A DNA stretch of 64,000 bases from Verrucomicrobiota bacterium (GTDB lineage: Bacteria > Verrucomicrobiota > Verrucomicrobiia > Opitutales > Opitutaceae): positions 1 through 64,000 of the forward strand of contig JACRQG010000016.1 in NCBI GenBank assembly GCA_016222805.1, written 5' to 3'. Positions 55,492 to 64,000 of the stretch are shown here, one piece after another (position 1 is the stretch's first letter; every line of letters starts with the position of its first letter). A model generated the notes under the pieces. That model worked only from the letters and a program-made list of their open reading frames with translations, was not told the origin of the DNA and did no database searches. The position numbers were made by a program, and so were the translations under genes.

Positions 55492-56520
55492 TCAGGAATA
55501 GGAAGCTTGAACGCCCTTGATGTTCTTCTTGGTCATCCAGGGCATCATCGAGCGGAGGTAGGCACCCGTCTTCTCGATCTTGTGCTTCTCCCCGTCCTTC
55601 AGCAGGGCGCGGTACTTCTTCAGTCCGCCCTTGTACTCCTTGACCCACTCCTGCGTGAACTTGCCGGTCTGAATCTCCTTCAGGATCTTCTTCATCTCGG
55701 CCTTGGTCTGCTTGTTCACAATCCGGGGCCCGCGGGTGATGTCGCCGTACTTTGCGGTCTCGGAAATCGAGAACCGCATCCCGGCGATGCCGCTTTCATA
55801 CATCAGGTCACAGATGAGCTTCAATTCGTGGAGGCACTCGAAATACGCCATCTCCGGCTGATAGCCCGCCTCGACGAGCGTCTCGAAGCCGGCCTGCACC
55901 AGCGCACTGGCGCCGCCGCAAAGCACGGCCTGCTCGCCGAACAGATCCGTCTCCGTCTCCTCCTTGAACGAGGTCTTGAGAACACCGGCGCGCGTCGAGC
56001 CGATGCCCTTGGCCCACGCCAGGGCGGTCTGGAGCGCCGCCTTCGACTTGTTCTGCGCCACGGCGACCAGCGCGGGCATGCCCTTGCCTTCGGCGTAGAG
56101 CCGCCGGACCATGTGACCGGGACCCTTCGGGGCCACCATGATGCAGTCGATTTCCGGATGCAGCTTGATGAGACCGAAATGGACGCTCAGACCGTGGGAG
56201 AATAGCAGCGTCTTCCCCTTCGCGAGGTTGGGAAGAATATCCGCAAGGTAGACATCGGCCTGCTTCATGTCCGGCAGCCCGACCATGATGACGTCCGCCC
56301 GGCGAACCGCCTCGGCAGTGTCGACCACCTCGAACCCGTGCTGCTCCGCGACGGTGCGCGACTTCGATCCCGGGTACAGGCCGATGATGACCTTGCAGCC
56401 ACTGTCCTTGAGGTTCAGCGCGTGGGCGTGGCCCTGCGAACCGTAGCCGAGGACGGCGAGCGTTTTGTTGGCGAATACGCCGAGATCGGCGTCTTTGTCG
56501 GTGTAGACTTTGGCGGGCAT
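55492..56520 (-). CDS. ilvC: Ketol-acid reductoisomerase
   Basis: 342 residues, the short class I form. IlvC isomerises and reduces acetolactate or acetohydroxybutyrate in valine/isoleucine synthesis, using NADPH and Mg2+. The Rossmann motif is [12 protein letters not shown], followed by the phosphate-binding loop with Gly-Ser-Lys-Ser; the catalytic region P-K-G-P-G-H-M-V and metal-binding D-L-F-G-E-Q are present, and the C-terminal knot domain is complete. ATG at 56520 is chosen. It lies 59 bases after ilvN; a hairpin follows. Confidence 0.96.
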   Translation of the reverse strand: MPAKVYTDKDADLGVFANKTLAVLGYGSQGHAHALNLKDSGCKVIIGLYPGSKSRTVAEQHGFEVVDTAEAVRRADVIMVGLPDMKQADVYLADILPNLAKGKTLLFSHGLSVHFGLIKLHPEIDCIMVAPKGPGHMVRRLYAEGKGMPALVAVAQNKSKAALQTALAWAKGIGSTRAGVLKTSFKEETETDLFGEQAVLCGGASALVQAGFETLVEAGYQPEMAYFECLHELKLICDLMYESGIAGMRFSISETAKYGDITRGPRIVNKQTKAEMKKILKEIQTGKFTQEWVKEYKGGLKKYRALLKDGEKHKIEKTGAYLRSMMPWMTKKNIKGVQASYS

Positions 56521-56579
56521 GGGTGGAAAAGGAAGAGGCAGTGGCGAGGCTGGGAGCAAAGGCGCCGAATGCCGGGCCT

Positions 56580-57050
56580 TCAGCGCTTGAGCGCCAGGCG
56601 GCCGGTCCGGGCGAGTTCGAGGATCCCGAAAGGTTCGAGCAAGGCGAGAATGGCGTCGACCTTCTCATCCGACCCGGTGAGCTCGATGATCAGGTTGTCG
56701 GCGGCGAGATTGACGATCTTGGCCCGGAAGATGTCAGCGATCTGCACAATCTCCGACCGCGACTGGGCCGTGGCTCGCACCTTGACGAGCACCAACTCGC
56801 GATCGACCGCCTGTCCCTCCTTGAAGTCGACGACGTCGACCACGTTGACCAGCTTGCGCAACTGCTTGATGCAAAGATCCAGCTGGGCCTCATCCCCCTT
56901 CAGCACCGCCGTGATCCGCGACAAGGACGCGTCATGGGTGGGGGCCACGTTGAGAGTGTCGATGTTGAAGCCGCGGCCCGAGAACATTCCGGAGACGCGG
57001 GCCAGCACGCCGAACTTGTTCTCAACGAGGACGGAGATCGTGTGACGCAT
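56580..57050 (-). CDS. ilvN: Acetolactate synthase small (regulatory) subunit
   Basis: 156 residues. The N-terminal ACT domain ([16 protein letters not shown], then F-N-I-D-T-L-N-V) binds valine and makes the holoenzyme feedback-sensitive; the C-terminal part matches the ALS_ss_C domain, with K-I-V-N-L-A-A and I-E-L-T-G. The large subunit ilvB is not next to it; a tRNA gene and asd lie upstream, so the catalytic partner is elsewhere. The ATG follows T-T-T-T-T-C-T-C-C-T and no Shine-Dalgarno site. Confidence 0.94.
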   Translation of the reverse strand: MRHTISVLVENKFGVLARVSGMFSGRGFNIDTLNVAPTHDASLSRITAVLKGDEAQLDLCIKQLRKLVNVVDVVDFKEGQAVDRELVLVKVRATAQSRSEIVQIADIFRAKIVNLAADNLIIELTGSDEKVDAILALLEPFGILELARTGRLALKR

Positions 57051-57231
57051 AGGAGAAAAACGAAAGTGAGTAAGAAAACGAAACGGGATGCGAGCCGAAG
57101 TTGGGAGGAAAGAAACGGCACCGCCAGCGAGGGCCGCGTCCGCCGCCAGTGCGCCGGTCAGGGAGTGACGTCATGGCGCCGAAGCTGGCCTTCCGAGCCG
57201 CAGATCCGACACACCGCGGAGGGGCGAAGGC

Positions 57232-57308
57232 TGGTGGACGCTGAGGGACTCGAACCCCCGACCCCCTCGGTGTAAACGAGATGCTCTAACCAACTGAGCT
57301 AAGCGTCC
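57232..57308 (-). tRNA. tRNA-Val, anticodon TAC
   Basis: 77 bases including an encoded 3' A-C-C-A. The acceptor stem is G-G-A-C-G-C-T paired with A-G-C-G-T-C-C. The D arm is G-C-T-C / G-A-G-C with loop A-G-T-T-G-G-T-T-A; the anticodon loop T-T-T-A-C-A-C gives TAC, reading valine GTA and, by wobble, other GTN codons. The T arm contains T-T-C-G-A-G-T. All four helices pair properly. It lies between ilvN and asd on the same strand. Confidence 0.95.
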
Positions 57309-57417
57309 CCGACCGGAATTTCGCAGCAAGGGCCGCAAATGCGGCACTGACAAGACGGAACTGGAGGGGCCGCATCCAGACGAATCCGCGCCCCGGGAAC
57401 GCCGCTCGGACCGAGGA

Positions 57418-58455
57418 TTACCTGGCGCCCTTGCGCGACAGCAGGCCCTCACACACCATCAACTCCGCATTCTGAATCGCGTTCAGCGCGGCGCCCTTCC
57501 AGAGGTTGTCGCCACTGACCCACAAGGCCAGGCCGTTGTCGAACGCCGTATCGATGCGGATGCGGCCAACGCCGCACTTTACCTTGCGCGAGTAGTCGAG
57601 CGGCGTCGGGTACAGCCGCTTGGCCGGTTCATCCACCAGTTCCGCTCCGGGAAAGGCCGCCACCGCCGCCTTGGCCGCCTCGACCGAGACGGGACGTTCG
57701 AACTCCGCGTTGATCGAAATCGAGTGCGCCCGGACCACCGGCACGCGCACCGTGGTGGTGGAAACCTTGAGATCCGGCAGCCCCATGATCTTGCGGCTCT
57801 CGAGCATCATCTTGGTCTCCTCGCCCGTGTAGCCGTTCGGCCCGAACGAATCGACCTGCGGGATGAGGTTGAACGCGATCTGGTACGGATAAACCTTCTT
57901 CACGATCTCGCCTCCCTTCACGTGAGCCTGGATCTGGCTCTCGAGTTCGCGGATGGCTTCGGCGCCGGTGCCGGAGACTGATTGGTAGGTCGACGCGAAA
58001 TAACGCTTCAGGCCAAACGCCCGGTGCAGGGGCCAGAGGGCCATGAGAGTGACAGCGGTCGAACAGTTCGGATTGGCAATGATCCCCTTGTGGGTCCGAA
58101 GGCCCTCCGGGTTGATCTCGGGGATCACCAACGGGACATCCGGGTCCATGCGATAGTGCGAACTCTTGTCGATCACGAGGCAGCCCGCCTTGACCGCATC
58201 CGGTGCCAGCGCGCGCGTCACCGAGCCCCCGGCCGCAAAAAACGCCACGTCGACATCGCCGAACACCCCGGTCTTCGCCTCCTCGACGGTGTATTTCTTG
58301 CCACCGAATTCGACGACCTTGCCCGCCGACCGCGCTGAGGCAAAAAGCCGCAGCGACGCCATGGGGAAATTGCGATCGTGCAAGAGCTGAAGGAGCTCTT
58401 GACCGACGGCGCCCGTGGCGCCGACGATGCCGACATTGATGGATGCTTTGTTCAC
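57418..58455 (-). CDS. asd: Aspartate-semialdehyde dehydrogenase
   Basis: 345 residues. Asd reduces beta-aspartyl phosphate to the semialdehyde, the branch point for lysine/diaminopimelate, threonine and methionine. The NADP motif is V-G-I-V-G-A-T-G-A-V-G; the nucleophile Cys is in N-P-N-C-S-T; the active-site His lies in V-V-R-A-H-S-I-S. The start is taken as GTG at 58455, which puts the Rossmann motif at residue 8. This leaves only four bases to the proposed start of the divergent L,D-transpeptidase-like gene, so their promoters must lie within each other's coding region. Confidence 0.94.
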   Translation of the reverse strand: MNKASINVGIVGATGAVGQELLQLLHDRNFPMASLRLFASARSAGKVVEFGGKKYTVEEAKTGVFGDVDVAFFAAGGSVTRALAPDAVKAGCLVIDKSSHYRMDPDVPLVIPEINPEGLRTHKGIIANPNCSTAVTLMALWPLHRAFGLKRYFASTYQSVSGTGAEAIRELESQIQAHVKGGEIVKKVYPYQIAFNLIPQVDSFGPNGYTGEETKMMLESRKIMGLPDLKVSTTTVRVPVVRAHSISINAEFERPVSVEAAKAAVAAFPGAELVDEPAKRLYPTPLDYSRKVKCGVGRIRIDTAFDNGLALWVSGDNLWKGAALNAIQNAELMVCEGLLSRKGAR

Positions 58456-58459
58456 GAGT

Positions 58460-58999
58460 GTGTCTCCGGTGGAGCAGGTCAACAAAACCTGCGCCCGCTT
58501 GGGCATCAAGCCCGGAGAACGCCTGCTCGCGGTGAAAATCGGTACAGCGTCGCTCCAATTCTACCGCTCCGGTGAACTGGTTCGCAGTTACGGGATTTCG
58601 ACGTCGAAGCGCCCTCCCTCCAACGTGAAAAACTCCCTCGGCACTCCCCGGGGATTGCACGAAATCGCTGAACGCGTGGGAGCCGGTCAGCCGCCCGGAA
58701 TGGTCTTCAAGTCCCGCGTCCCCACCGGGCGACACTACTCCGAACTGCTCACCTCTCCCGATGGCTTGGCGGACAACCTCATCACTTCCCGCATCTTGTG
58801 GCTGCGGGGACTCGAGCCGGGCGTGAACCAGGGTGGAGACGTAGATACTTACGAGCGTTACGTCTACATCCACGGCACGAACCATGAAAGCCGCATAGGC
58901 GAGCCGCTGAGTTCGGGCTGCGTCCTGATGAGGAACCTCGACATCATCGAGCTCTTCGAGGAAGTGCGGACACGGGACCTCGTCTGGATTTCGGACTAG
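58460..58999 (+). CDS. L,D-transpeptidase-like (YkuD) protein without visible signal peptide
   Basis: About 179 residues from a GTG start at 58460. A YkuD fold is supported by L-A-V-K-I-G-T-A-S-L-Q-F-Y-R-S-G-E, T-P-R-G-L-H-E-I, the H-G-T-N motif (Y-I-H-G-T-N-H-E) and the catalytic S-S-G-C-V-L-M. In other bacteria these enzymes make 3-3 cross-links in peptidoglycan or attach proteins. No signal peptide is seen from this start; a second in-frame GTG at 58469 would be shorter still. Either the true start is upstream within asd on the other strand, or the protein is not exported by Sec. Start uncertain. Confidence 0.8.
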   Translation: MSPVEQVNKTCARLGIKPGERLLAVKIGTASLQFYRSGELVRSYGISTSKRPPSNVKNSLGTPRGLHEIAERVGAGQPPGMVFKSRVPTGRHYSELLTSPDGLADNLITSRILWLRGLEPGVNQGGDVDTYERYVYIHGTNHESRIGEPLSSGCVLMRNLDIIELFEEVRTRDLVWISD

Positions 59000-59134
59000 G
59001 GTCCGGAGCCCCCGCCGGGCCGGAGTGCCGAGGCCGTTTGTGGATCCGTTCCGACGCCTGTCCGCCAAGCCGCGACCGACCGCGCCCGGCCACGGTAACA
59101 TGGCCTCGCCGCCACCGCCTCCGTCCCACTCCGC

Positions 59135-59602
59135 CTAATTGGTTGCCATCGCCACCCGCGCTTGTCCTCCGCCGCTGGTGACCTTCACCCGGTCCCCATC
59201 CATGAACACGCCGGTAGAAACCTCCTGCACAATCGTCACGGTGCTTCCGTCATCGAGGCGGATGGTGATCTCCTGAGCCCGCTTACGAGTCGCTGCCTCC
59301 TCCACGGCTTGGCCAGCCACCGCCCCAACCACGGCGCCCGAGGCCTGGACAATGGCTCCGCCCACTCCTCTGCCGCCACTGGCGGCGGCCCCTCCGATGA
59401 GCCCGCCCCCGTACATGCCCAACTGGCTCTTCTGCCCTTCGATGTTTACCTCGCGCACACTCGTCACCACGCCGGTATCGCTGCGCTGCAGGACGTTGGC
59501 CTGGCCAGCCGGAATGGTCCGGCGCGAGGACGGGAAAGTGCAGCCGGCCAATCCGGCCGCCAGGAGGCACAGTGCAAACCCGGAAAGCAGCGGAGAGTTC
59601 AT
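59135..59602 (-). CDS. Glycine-zipper outer-membrane lipoprotein (SlyB-like)
   Basis: 155 residues. The signal peptide ends in the lipobox L-A-G-C20, so the protein is lipidated. Two short hydrophobic segments follow, both glycine-zipper: G-G-G-L-I-G-G-A-A-A-S-G-G near 68 and G-A-I-V-Q-A-S-G-A-V-V-G-A-V-A-G near 82-97. The C-terminal beta segment I-T-I-R-L-D-D-G-S-T-V-T is typical of SlyB/Rickettsia 17-kDa antigen-like proteins. The role is probably stabilising the outer membrane; no partner is evident. Confidence 0.85.
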   Translation of the reverse strand: MNSPLLSGFALCLLAAGLAGCTFPSSRRTIPAGQANVLQRSDTGVVTSVREVNIEGQKSQLGMYGGGLIGGAAASGGRGVGGAIVQASGAVVGAVAGQAVEEAATRKRAQEITIRLDDGSTVTIVQEVSTGVFMDGDRVKVTSGGGQARVAMATN

Positions 59603-59650
59603 GACGGGGAACGGGGTGGTTGGGTCTACGACGGGAGGCTCAGAGAGAAG

Positions 59651-61930
59651 TTACTCGTTGCGGCCGAAAAGCAACCGCAGGGAATTCAAGCAAACGACGA
59701 GGGTGCTCCCTTCGTGCGCCGCCACACCCACCGCGAGTGGAACCGCCCCCACCGCCGTCGCCAGCACCATCACGATCACCACCCCCAGCGAAAGGGCGAG
59801 GTTCTGGCGAATGACCGTGCGCGCCCTCCGACTCAGCCGTTCGGCCGCGAGGAAGTTCTCAATGCGATCATGCATCAGGATCACCTCGGCCTGTTCGAGG
59901 GCCGCATCGCTGCCGCGCGCGCCCATGGCCACGCTGACATCGGCCGCCGCCAGGCTTGGCGCATCGTTCACTCCATCGCCGACCATCGCCACGGTCCGCC
60001 CTTCCTGACGCAGCGCCTGGATGGCCGCCACCTTGTCCTCCGGCGAAAGGCCGGCCCGGACTTCGTCCAGGCCGAGTTCCCGGGCCACCGCCTCCGCCGC
60101 GTGACGGCGGTCTCCGGTAAGCATCACCGTCCTGATCCCCGCCTCCTTCAGCCGCTGCAAGACCTCCCGTGATTCGGCTCGGATCTGATCCTTCAGCAGC
60201 AGACGCCCCACCAGATCCCGCCCGAGGACCCACACCTCGCTCAGCTCCGCCGCAGCGGGTGGCAGCTGCTTGGCCCACTCGGCGAGCGGGCCGGTTTCGA
60301 GGAGTTCGCGCCGACCCAATAACAGGGAGGCCCCGTCCACCTTCCCCCGCAACCCATGGCCCGTGATCGACTCGAAATCCTCGAGGGCAAGTTCGGTCAC
60401 GCCCTCCGCCTTCGCGTGGCGCACGATGGCCCTCGCAATCGGGTGGTGGGATCGGGCTTCAAGGGTGTAGGCAAGTTGCAGCACCTCCCGCTCCCGACCC
60501 GGCGGAAAACTCTCGCACCCGACGACCGCGAGCTCCCCGGTCGTGAGCGTGCCGGTCTTGTCGAGCGCCACCGCATCGACCCCCGCCAGTTTCTCGATCG
60601 CCGCCCCACCGCGAAAGAGCACCCCGTGTCGCGCCCCCCACGCGATCGCCGCAAGGATTGCCGAAGGAATCGACAGCACCAGCGCGCACGGACTGGCCAC
60701 CACCATCAACGTCATCGCCCGATAGAAGGCCGACCTCGACTCCTCCGTGTTCACGAAGGCGGGAAGACCGAAGCCGAGCCACCAGACCAGGAACATCAGC
60801 GTCGAACCGCCGATCACGGCGTAGGTGTAGCCGGTGCCGAACCGATCGGTGAAACGCTCGCTCGGTGCCTTCAGTTTCTGCGCCGTCTGGATGAGGCGGA
60901 TGATCTTCTGCAGCGTGCTTTCCGACGGCAGTCGCACCACCTCGAAGTCCACCGTACCCCACAGGTTCAACGTGCCGCTGAAGACCTGATCGCCCACCGC
61001 CTTTTCCACGGGGTTGGCCTCGCCGGTGAGGTTTGACTCGTCGCTGGCGCTCTTGCCCGCCGCCACGACGCCGTCGGCCGCAAACGCCTCCCCTGGCTTC
61101 ACCCGCACCTTCTCCCCCACCCGCAACGCTTCCACGGCCACCTCCTCCTCCGTCCCGTCGGGCCGGAGACGCGTGGCCCGTTTCGGAGACGTCCGCAGCA
61201 ACGCGCTCACTTCCCGCTGGGTGCGGTCCAGCGCGTACTCCTCCATCGCGCCCGACGCCGAAAACAGGAAGAGCAGCAGCACCGCCTCGCCCCAGGCCCC
61301 GATGAAGATCGCCCCGAGCGCGACCGCCAGCATGAGGAAATGGATGTCGATCTCGCGCTTCCGGAGGTTCTCCCACGTGTCCACCGCCGCATCCCAGCCA
61401 CCGGCTATTACCCCGAGGAGAAACAGGCCGTGCGCCACCCAGGGAAGATCCGGGACAAGGCGCGACGCCAGGGCGCCGGCGATGCCGGCTCCGCCACAAA
61501 CCGCCGCGAGCCAGGCCAGCGTCCGCCACTCCTGATCCCCCGCATCCGGCTCCGCCTTGATCTCGGGCCACTCCATTTCCCGCCACAGCCAGAGTTGCTC
61601 GGCTGTCACGCAGGACTCGCGCCCCAGCACCGTCGCCCCTCCGCTCTGCCTGAGGGAGAATCCCGTCGGGGCCTTTCCGGTCGAGCGGGCCGCCACCTGC
61701 GCCTCGATCGCGGCGATCGTCGCCGCCAGCTTCTCCTCCAGACCCGGCACCGGCGCCCGGCCAATCGTCGCGACGGCAAGGCGGTGGGCGGAAGGGTCGA
61801 TCCGCACGGCGGTGACTCCCGGCTGCTCGCGCAGAAATTTCGCCAGGGTTTCCACCCAGTCACCCGACTCCGCCGTGCGTCCGCTCATGAGCGCGCAGTC
61901 TGCCGTGCGGCTAATACCCGGCAATTTCAT
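59651..61930 (-). CDS. P1B-type metal ATPase, P1B-4-like (SPC/HEGS motifs)
   Basis: About 759 residues from ATG 61930 (ATG 61888 is the alternative). It has eight predicted membrane helices, A-domain S-N-L-T-G-E, phosphorylation site D-K-T-G-T-L-T and hinge G-D-G-V-N-D-A. The membrane metal motif is S-P-C in helix 6 with H-E-G-S-T in helix 8; this is the P1B-4 pattern (S-P-C/H-E-G-G-T), linked to cobalt or iron and other divalent metals, unlike the C-P-C of copper or zinc pumps. The N-terminal 60 residues look like a metal-binding domain fold but have lost the C-x-x-C. It probably exports transition metal from the cytoplasm. Confidence 0.86.
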   Translation of the reverse strand: MKLPGISRTADCALMSGRTAESGDWVETLAKFLREQPGVTAVRIDPSAHRLAVATIGRAPVPGLEEKLAATIAAIEAQVAARSTGKAPTGFSLRQSGGATVLGRESCVTAEQLWLWREMEWPEIKAEPDAGDQEWRTLAWLAAVCGGAGIAGALASRLVPDLPWVAHGLFLLGVIAGGWDAAVDTWENLRKREIDIHFLMLAVALGAIFIGAWGEAVLLLFLFSASGAMEEYALDRTQREVSALLRTSPKRATRLRPDGTEEEVAVEALRVGEKVRVKPGEAFAADGVVAAGKSASDESNLTGEANPVEKAVGDQVFSGTLNLWGTVDFEVVRLPSESTLQKIIRLIQTAQKLKAPSERFTDRFGTGYTYAVIGGSTLMFLVWWLGFGLPAFVNTEESRSAFYRAMTLMVVASPCALVLSIPSAILAAIAWGARHGVLFRGGAAIEKLAGVDAVALDKTGTLTTGELAVVGCESFPPGREREVLQLAYTLEARSHHPIARAIVRHAKAEGVTELALEDFESITGHGLRGKVDGASLLLGRRELLETGPLAEWAKQLPPAAAELSEVWVLGRDLVGRLLLKDQIRAESREVLQRLKEAGIRTVMLTGDRRHAAEAVARELGLDEVRAGLSPEDKVAAIQALRQEGRTVAMVGDGVNDAPSLAAADVSVAMGARGSDAALEQAEVILMHDRIENFLAAERLSRRARTVIRQNLALSLGVVIVMVLATAVGAVPLAVGVAAHEGSTLVVCLNSLRLLFGRNE

Positions 61931-61973
61931 TTGCCGGAAATTAGTCTCCGCCTCTTCGTTGCCGCCCAAACTA

Positions 61974-64000
61974 ATGATCGGCCTCCGCGAAGAAACCGGC
62001 TCGCTGCCGCCCCCGCCGGGGCGCGCTCCCGAGCTCGCCGCCCAGATCTTCGCCGCCGGCGGCTGGCTGCAATCGGGTCTCAAGCTCGATCACCGGCCGG
62101 AACAGGAACAGATGGCGCGCGCCGTCGCGCGTGCGGTGGCAGAGGATACGCCCCTCCTTTTCGAGGCCGGCACGGGGGTCGGCAAGTCCCTCGCCTATCT
62201 GATTCCCGGCCTCATCCACGCAGTGGATCAATCGCGCCAGCTCATCGTCTCCACCCACACGATCTCCCTGCAGGAACAGTTGGAGTCGAGTGACCTGCCG
62301 AAATGCCGCCGCCTCTTCTCCTCGCGGCCCGACCTCCAGGCCTACGCGGGCTTCCGATCCGCCGTACTGGTCGGCAAGGCCAATTACCTCTGCACGACGC
62401 GGCTCGGCCACGCCCTGGCCGACCGGGCCACCCTCCTGGCCGACGCGGAGTTTGACGAACTGCAGCGGGTCGCCGCCTGGGCCGCCACCACGACCACCGG
62501 GCTCCGGCACGAACTGACGCCGCCGCCCCGACCGGAAGTCTGGGACCTCGTGAACGCCGACTCCTCGTCCTGCTCGCGCAAATACTGCGACTGCGACCAG
62601 TGCTTTTACCAGCGCGCCCGCGCGCGTCTCCGCGAGGCGCATGTCATCATCGTGAACCACGCCCTGCTGTTCGCACTCATCCGCGCCGGTGGACCGCAGG
62701 CTCCGGACTCCGAGAGTGAGGCGCGCGGAGTGCTGTTTCCGGACGATTTCGTGGTTCTCGACGAAGCGCATACCGTGCCCGAGGTCGCTACGGAGAACTT
62801 CGGCCTCGCCTTGTCGAGCTACGGGGTCGACCGGGCCCTGAAGTTTCTTTTCAACCCCCGCAACCAGCGCGGCCTGTTGCGCCGGCTCGGGGGCGCGGAG
62901 GCACGGCAAGCGGTGATCGACGCCCTCGACGCCTCCCGCCAGTTCTTCGATTTTGTGGGCTCCGCCCTGCTTTCGTCCCGGCCCGTGGCCCGGGTGCGCG
63001 AGCCCGGAGCCGCGGAACCGCTGCTGGATCGTCCCCTCGATGCCCTGACTCGTCTCCTCGGCAAACTTGCGGATCGTCTCGAGGACGGGCGCGAGCGGGA
63101 CGAACTGCTGGAGCAGCGCCAGCGGCTGAAGGGCCTCCAGGCCGGAGTGACCGAATGGCTGAATCTCGGAGATTCCGGACACGTCTACTGGGCGGAACGC
63201 ACCGGCCGGAGCCAGACCATCGTCACCCTGCGCAGCGCTCCCATCGAGGTGGCCCCCCACCTGCGCCGGCACCTCTTCGGCCGCGGCACCAGCGTCGTCT
63301 GTACCAGCGCCACCCTGGCGATTGGCGGACAGGTCGAGCCGTTTGCCGCCCGCGTCGGCGCCGAGGAAGCCCGTGCCGTGCTCGTGAAGTCCCCCTTCGA
63401 CTTCGAGCGCCACATGCGAATCTACGTCGCCGGCGACATCCCGCTGCCCTCCCCGCAGGATGCGAGCCTGGCGCTCGAGGCCCTCGCCGACTACATCGAG
63501 TTCTGCGGCACAAGGGTCGGGGGTGGCACGCTCGTGCTCTTCACGAGCTACGCCGACCTGCGCACGGTGGCGGGTCGCCTCGAACCAGCGTTTCGCGCCG
63601 CCGGACGGCCGTTCCTCATCCAAGGCGCCGATCTCTCCCGCTCCGAACTCACCGGGCAGATGCGCCGGCGCGGCAACGCGATCCTTTTTGGCACCGACAG
63701 TTTTTGGACCGGGGTCGATGTTCCAGGCGAGGCCCTGGCACAAGTCATCATCACGCGCCTGCCCTTCGATCCCCCCACGCACCCAATCACCGAGGCGCGC
63801 TGCGACCATATCCGTGAAGGCGGCGGCAACCCCTTCAACGAACTGACCCTGCCGGACGCGCTGATCAAGTTCAGGCAGGGAGTCGGCCGTCTGATCCGGA
63901 CCTCGACCGATCGCGGGCTGGTCACGCTACTGGACACCCGCGTGCTCGCCAAGTCCTACGGCCGCCTCTTTGTCGAATCCCTTCCGCATCCGGAATATTC
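61974..64000 (+). CDS. DinG-family ATP-dependent DNA helicase (3' end outside window)
   Basis: 676 residues fall in the window and the frame is still open at base 64000. It is an iron-sulfur XPD/DinG-type superfamily 2 helicase. Motif I is E-A-G-T-G-V-G-K-S, motif II V-V-L-D-E-A-H, motif VI Q-G-V-G-R-L-I-R-T. An Fe-S site is supported by Cys in Y-L-C-T-T and C-S-R-K-Y-C-D-C-D-Q-C. It unwinds 5'-3' on single-stranded overhangs and resolves structures such as R-loops. The ATG is at 61974, divergent from the metal ATPase with about 40 bases between start codons. Confidence 0.93.
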   Translation, partial: MIGLREETGSLPPPPGRAPELAAQIFAAGGWLQSGLKLDHRPEQEQMARAVARAVAEDTPLLFEAGTGVGKSLAYLIPGLIHAVDQSRQLIVSTHTISLQEQLESSDLPKCRRLFSSRPDLQAYAGFRSAVLVGKANYLCTTRLGHALADRATLLADAEFDELQRVAAWAATTTTGLRHELTPPPRPEVWDLVNADSSSCSRKYCDCDQCFYQRARARLREAHVIIVNHALLFALIRAGGPQAPDSESEARGVLFPDDFVVLDEAHTVPEVATENFGLALSSYGVDRALKFLFNPRNQRGLLRRLGGAEARQAVIDALDASRQFFDFVGSALLSSRPVARVREPGAAEPLLDRPLDALTRLLGKLADRLEDGRERDELLEQRQRLKGLQAGVTEWLNLGDSGHVYWAERTGRSQTIVTLRSAPIEVAPHLRRHLFGRGTSVVCTSATLAIGGQVEPFAARVGAEEARAVLVKSPFDFERHMRIYVAGDIPLPSPQDASLALEALADYIEFCGTRVGGGTLVLFTSYADLRTVAGRLEPAFRAAGRPFLIQGADLSRSELTGQMRRRGNAILFGTDSFWTGVDVPGEALAQVIITRLPFDPPTHPITEARCDHIREGGGNPFNELTLPDALIKFRQGVGRLIRTSTDRGLVTLLDTRVLAKSYGRLFVESLPHPEY

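Noticed and set aside
1-64000. CRISPR arrays, insertion sequences, prophage or toxin-antitoxin genes
   Set aside because: No regularly spaced repeats, transposase, integrase or phage genes found on either strand.

Overview
The window is a GC-rich bacterial chromosome segment, roughly two-thirds G+C by eye, with tightly packed genes on both strands. It most likely comes from a verrucomicrobium, probably Opitutales/Opitutaceae-like. The best lineage marker is the four-gene pseudopilin set at 7.6-13.3 kb, whose sizes and order match what I remember as the Verru_Chthon cassette (proteins D, B, C, A). Few genes have a clear Shine-Dalgarno sequence; many start codons follow a pyrimidine-rich stretch instead. 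I see no phage genes, insertion sequences or CRISPR array.

Layout. 0-7 kb: the 5' part of clpS, a large exported propeller protein with two haem motifs and a C-terminal FGE-sulfatase domain, and a hybrid sensor kinase with a solute-binding sensor domain. The 322-base gap after the kinase (6582-6903) holds a perfect 15-bp inverted repeat and a coding-like minus-strand frame broken by one amber codon. 7-15 kb, minus strand: an exported protein and six prepilin-like genes in one tight cluster. 15-23 kb: acs, a short divergent rho paralogue, an unknown 586-residue protein, hisF, an unknown protein, an isochorismatase-fold hydrolase and a YhaM-like exoribonuclease. 23-32 kb, minus strand: coaE, canonical rho with a long charged N-terminus, two PilB-like ATPases, pilT and pilC, spaced like an operon. 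The assembly and retraction motors here could serve the pilins at 7-15 kb.

32-46 kb: an HD hydrolase, yifB/comM, a YugP-type zinc peptidase, an M3 peptidase, a TonB-dependent receptor, ferredoxin, a rhomboid-like protein without the catalytic serine, the tail-specific protease prc, prmC-prfA (class I release factor and its methyltransferase, as a coupled pair) and a HAD phosphatase. 46-52 kb: an exported protein of four 24-residue repeats, an OPT transporter, yqeY, a DUF2237 protein, and a coupled ada/alkA fusion plus ogt pair for alkylation repair.

52-64 kb: minus-strand biosynthesis genes. ilvN-ilvC is followed by a terminator-like hairpin that ends at the hemC start codon, then the overlapping run hemC-hemD-DegT aminotransferase, then trpF. 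Next come tRNA-Val(TAC), asd starting almost back to back with an L,D-transpeptidase-like gene, a glycine-zipper lipoprotein, a P1B-4-like metal ATPase, and a divergent dinG helicase that runs off the window.

Most of the content is housekeeping. The parts most worth a second look are the 6.6-6.9 kb gap, the pseudopilin cluster with its separate motor operon, the two Rho proteins, the haem/FGE fusion protein, the pseudo-rhomboid, the repeat protein and the hairpin in front of hemC. All assignments come from reading the sequence; no database search was possible.
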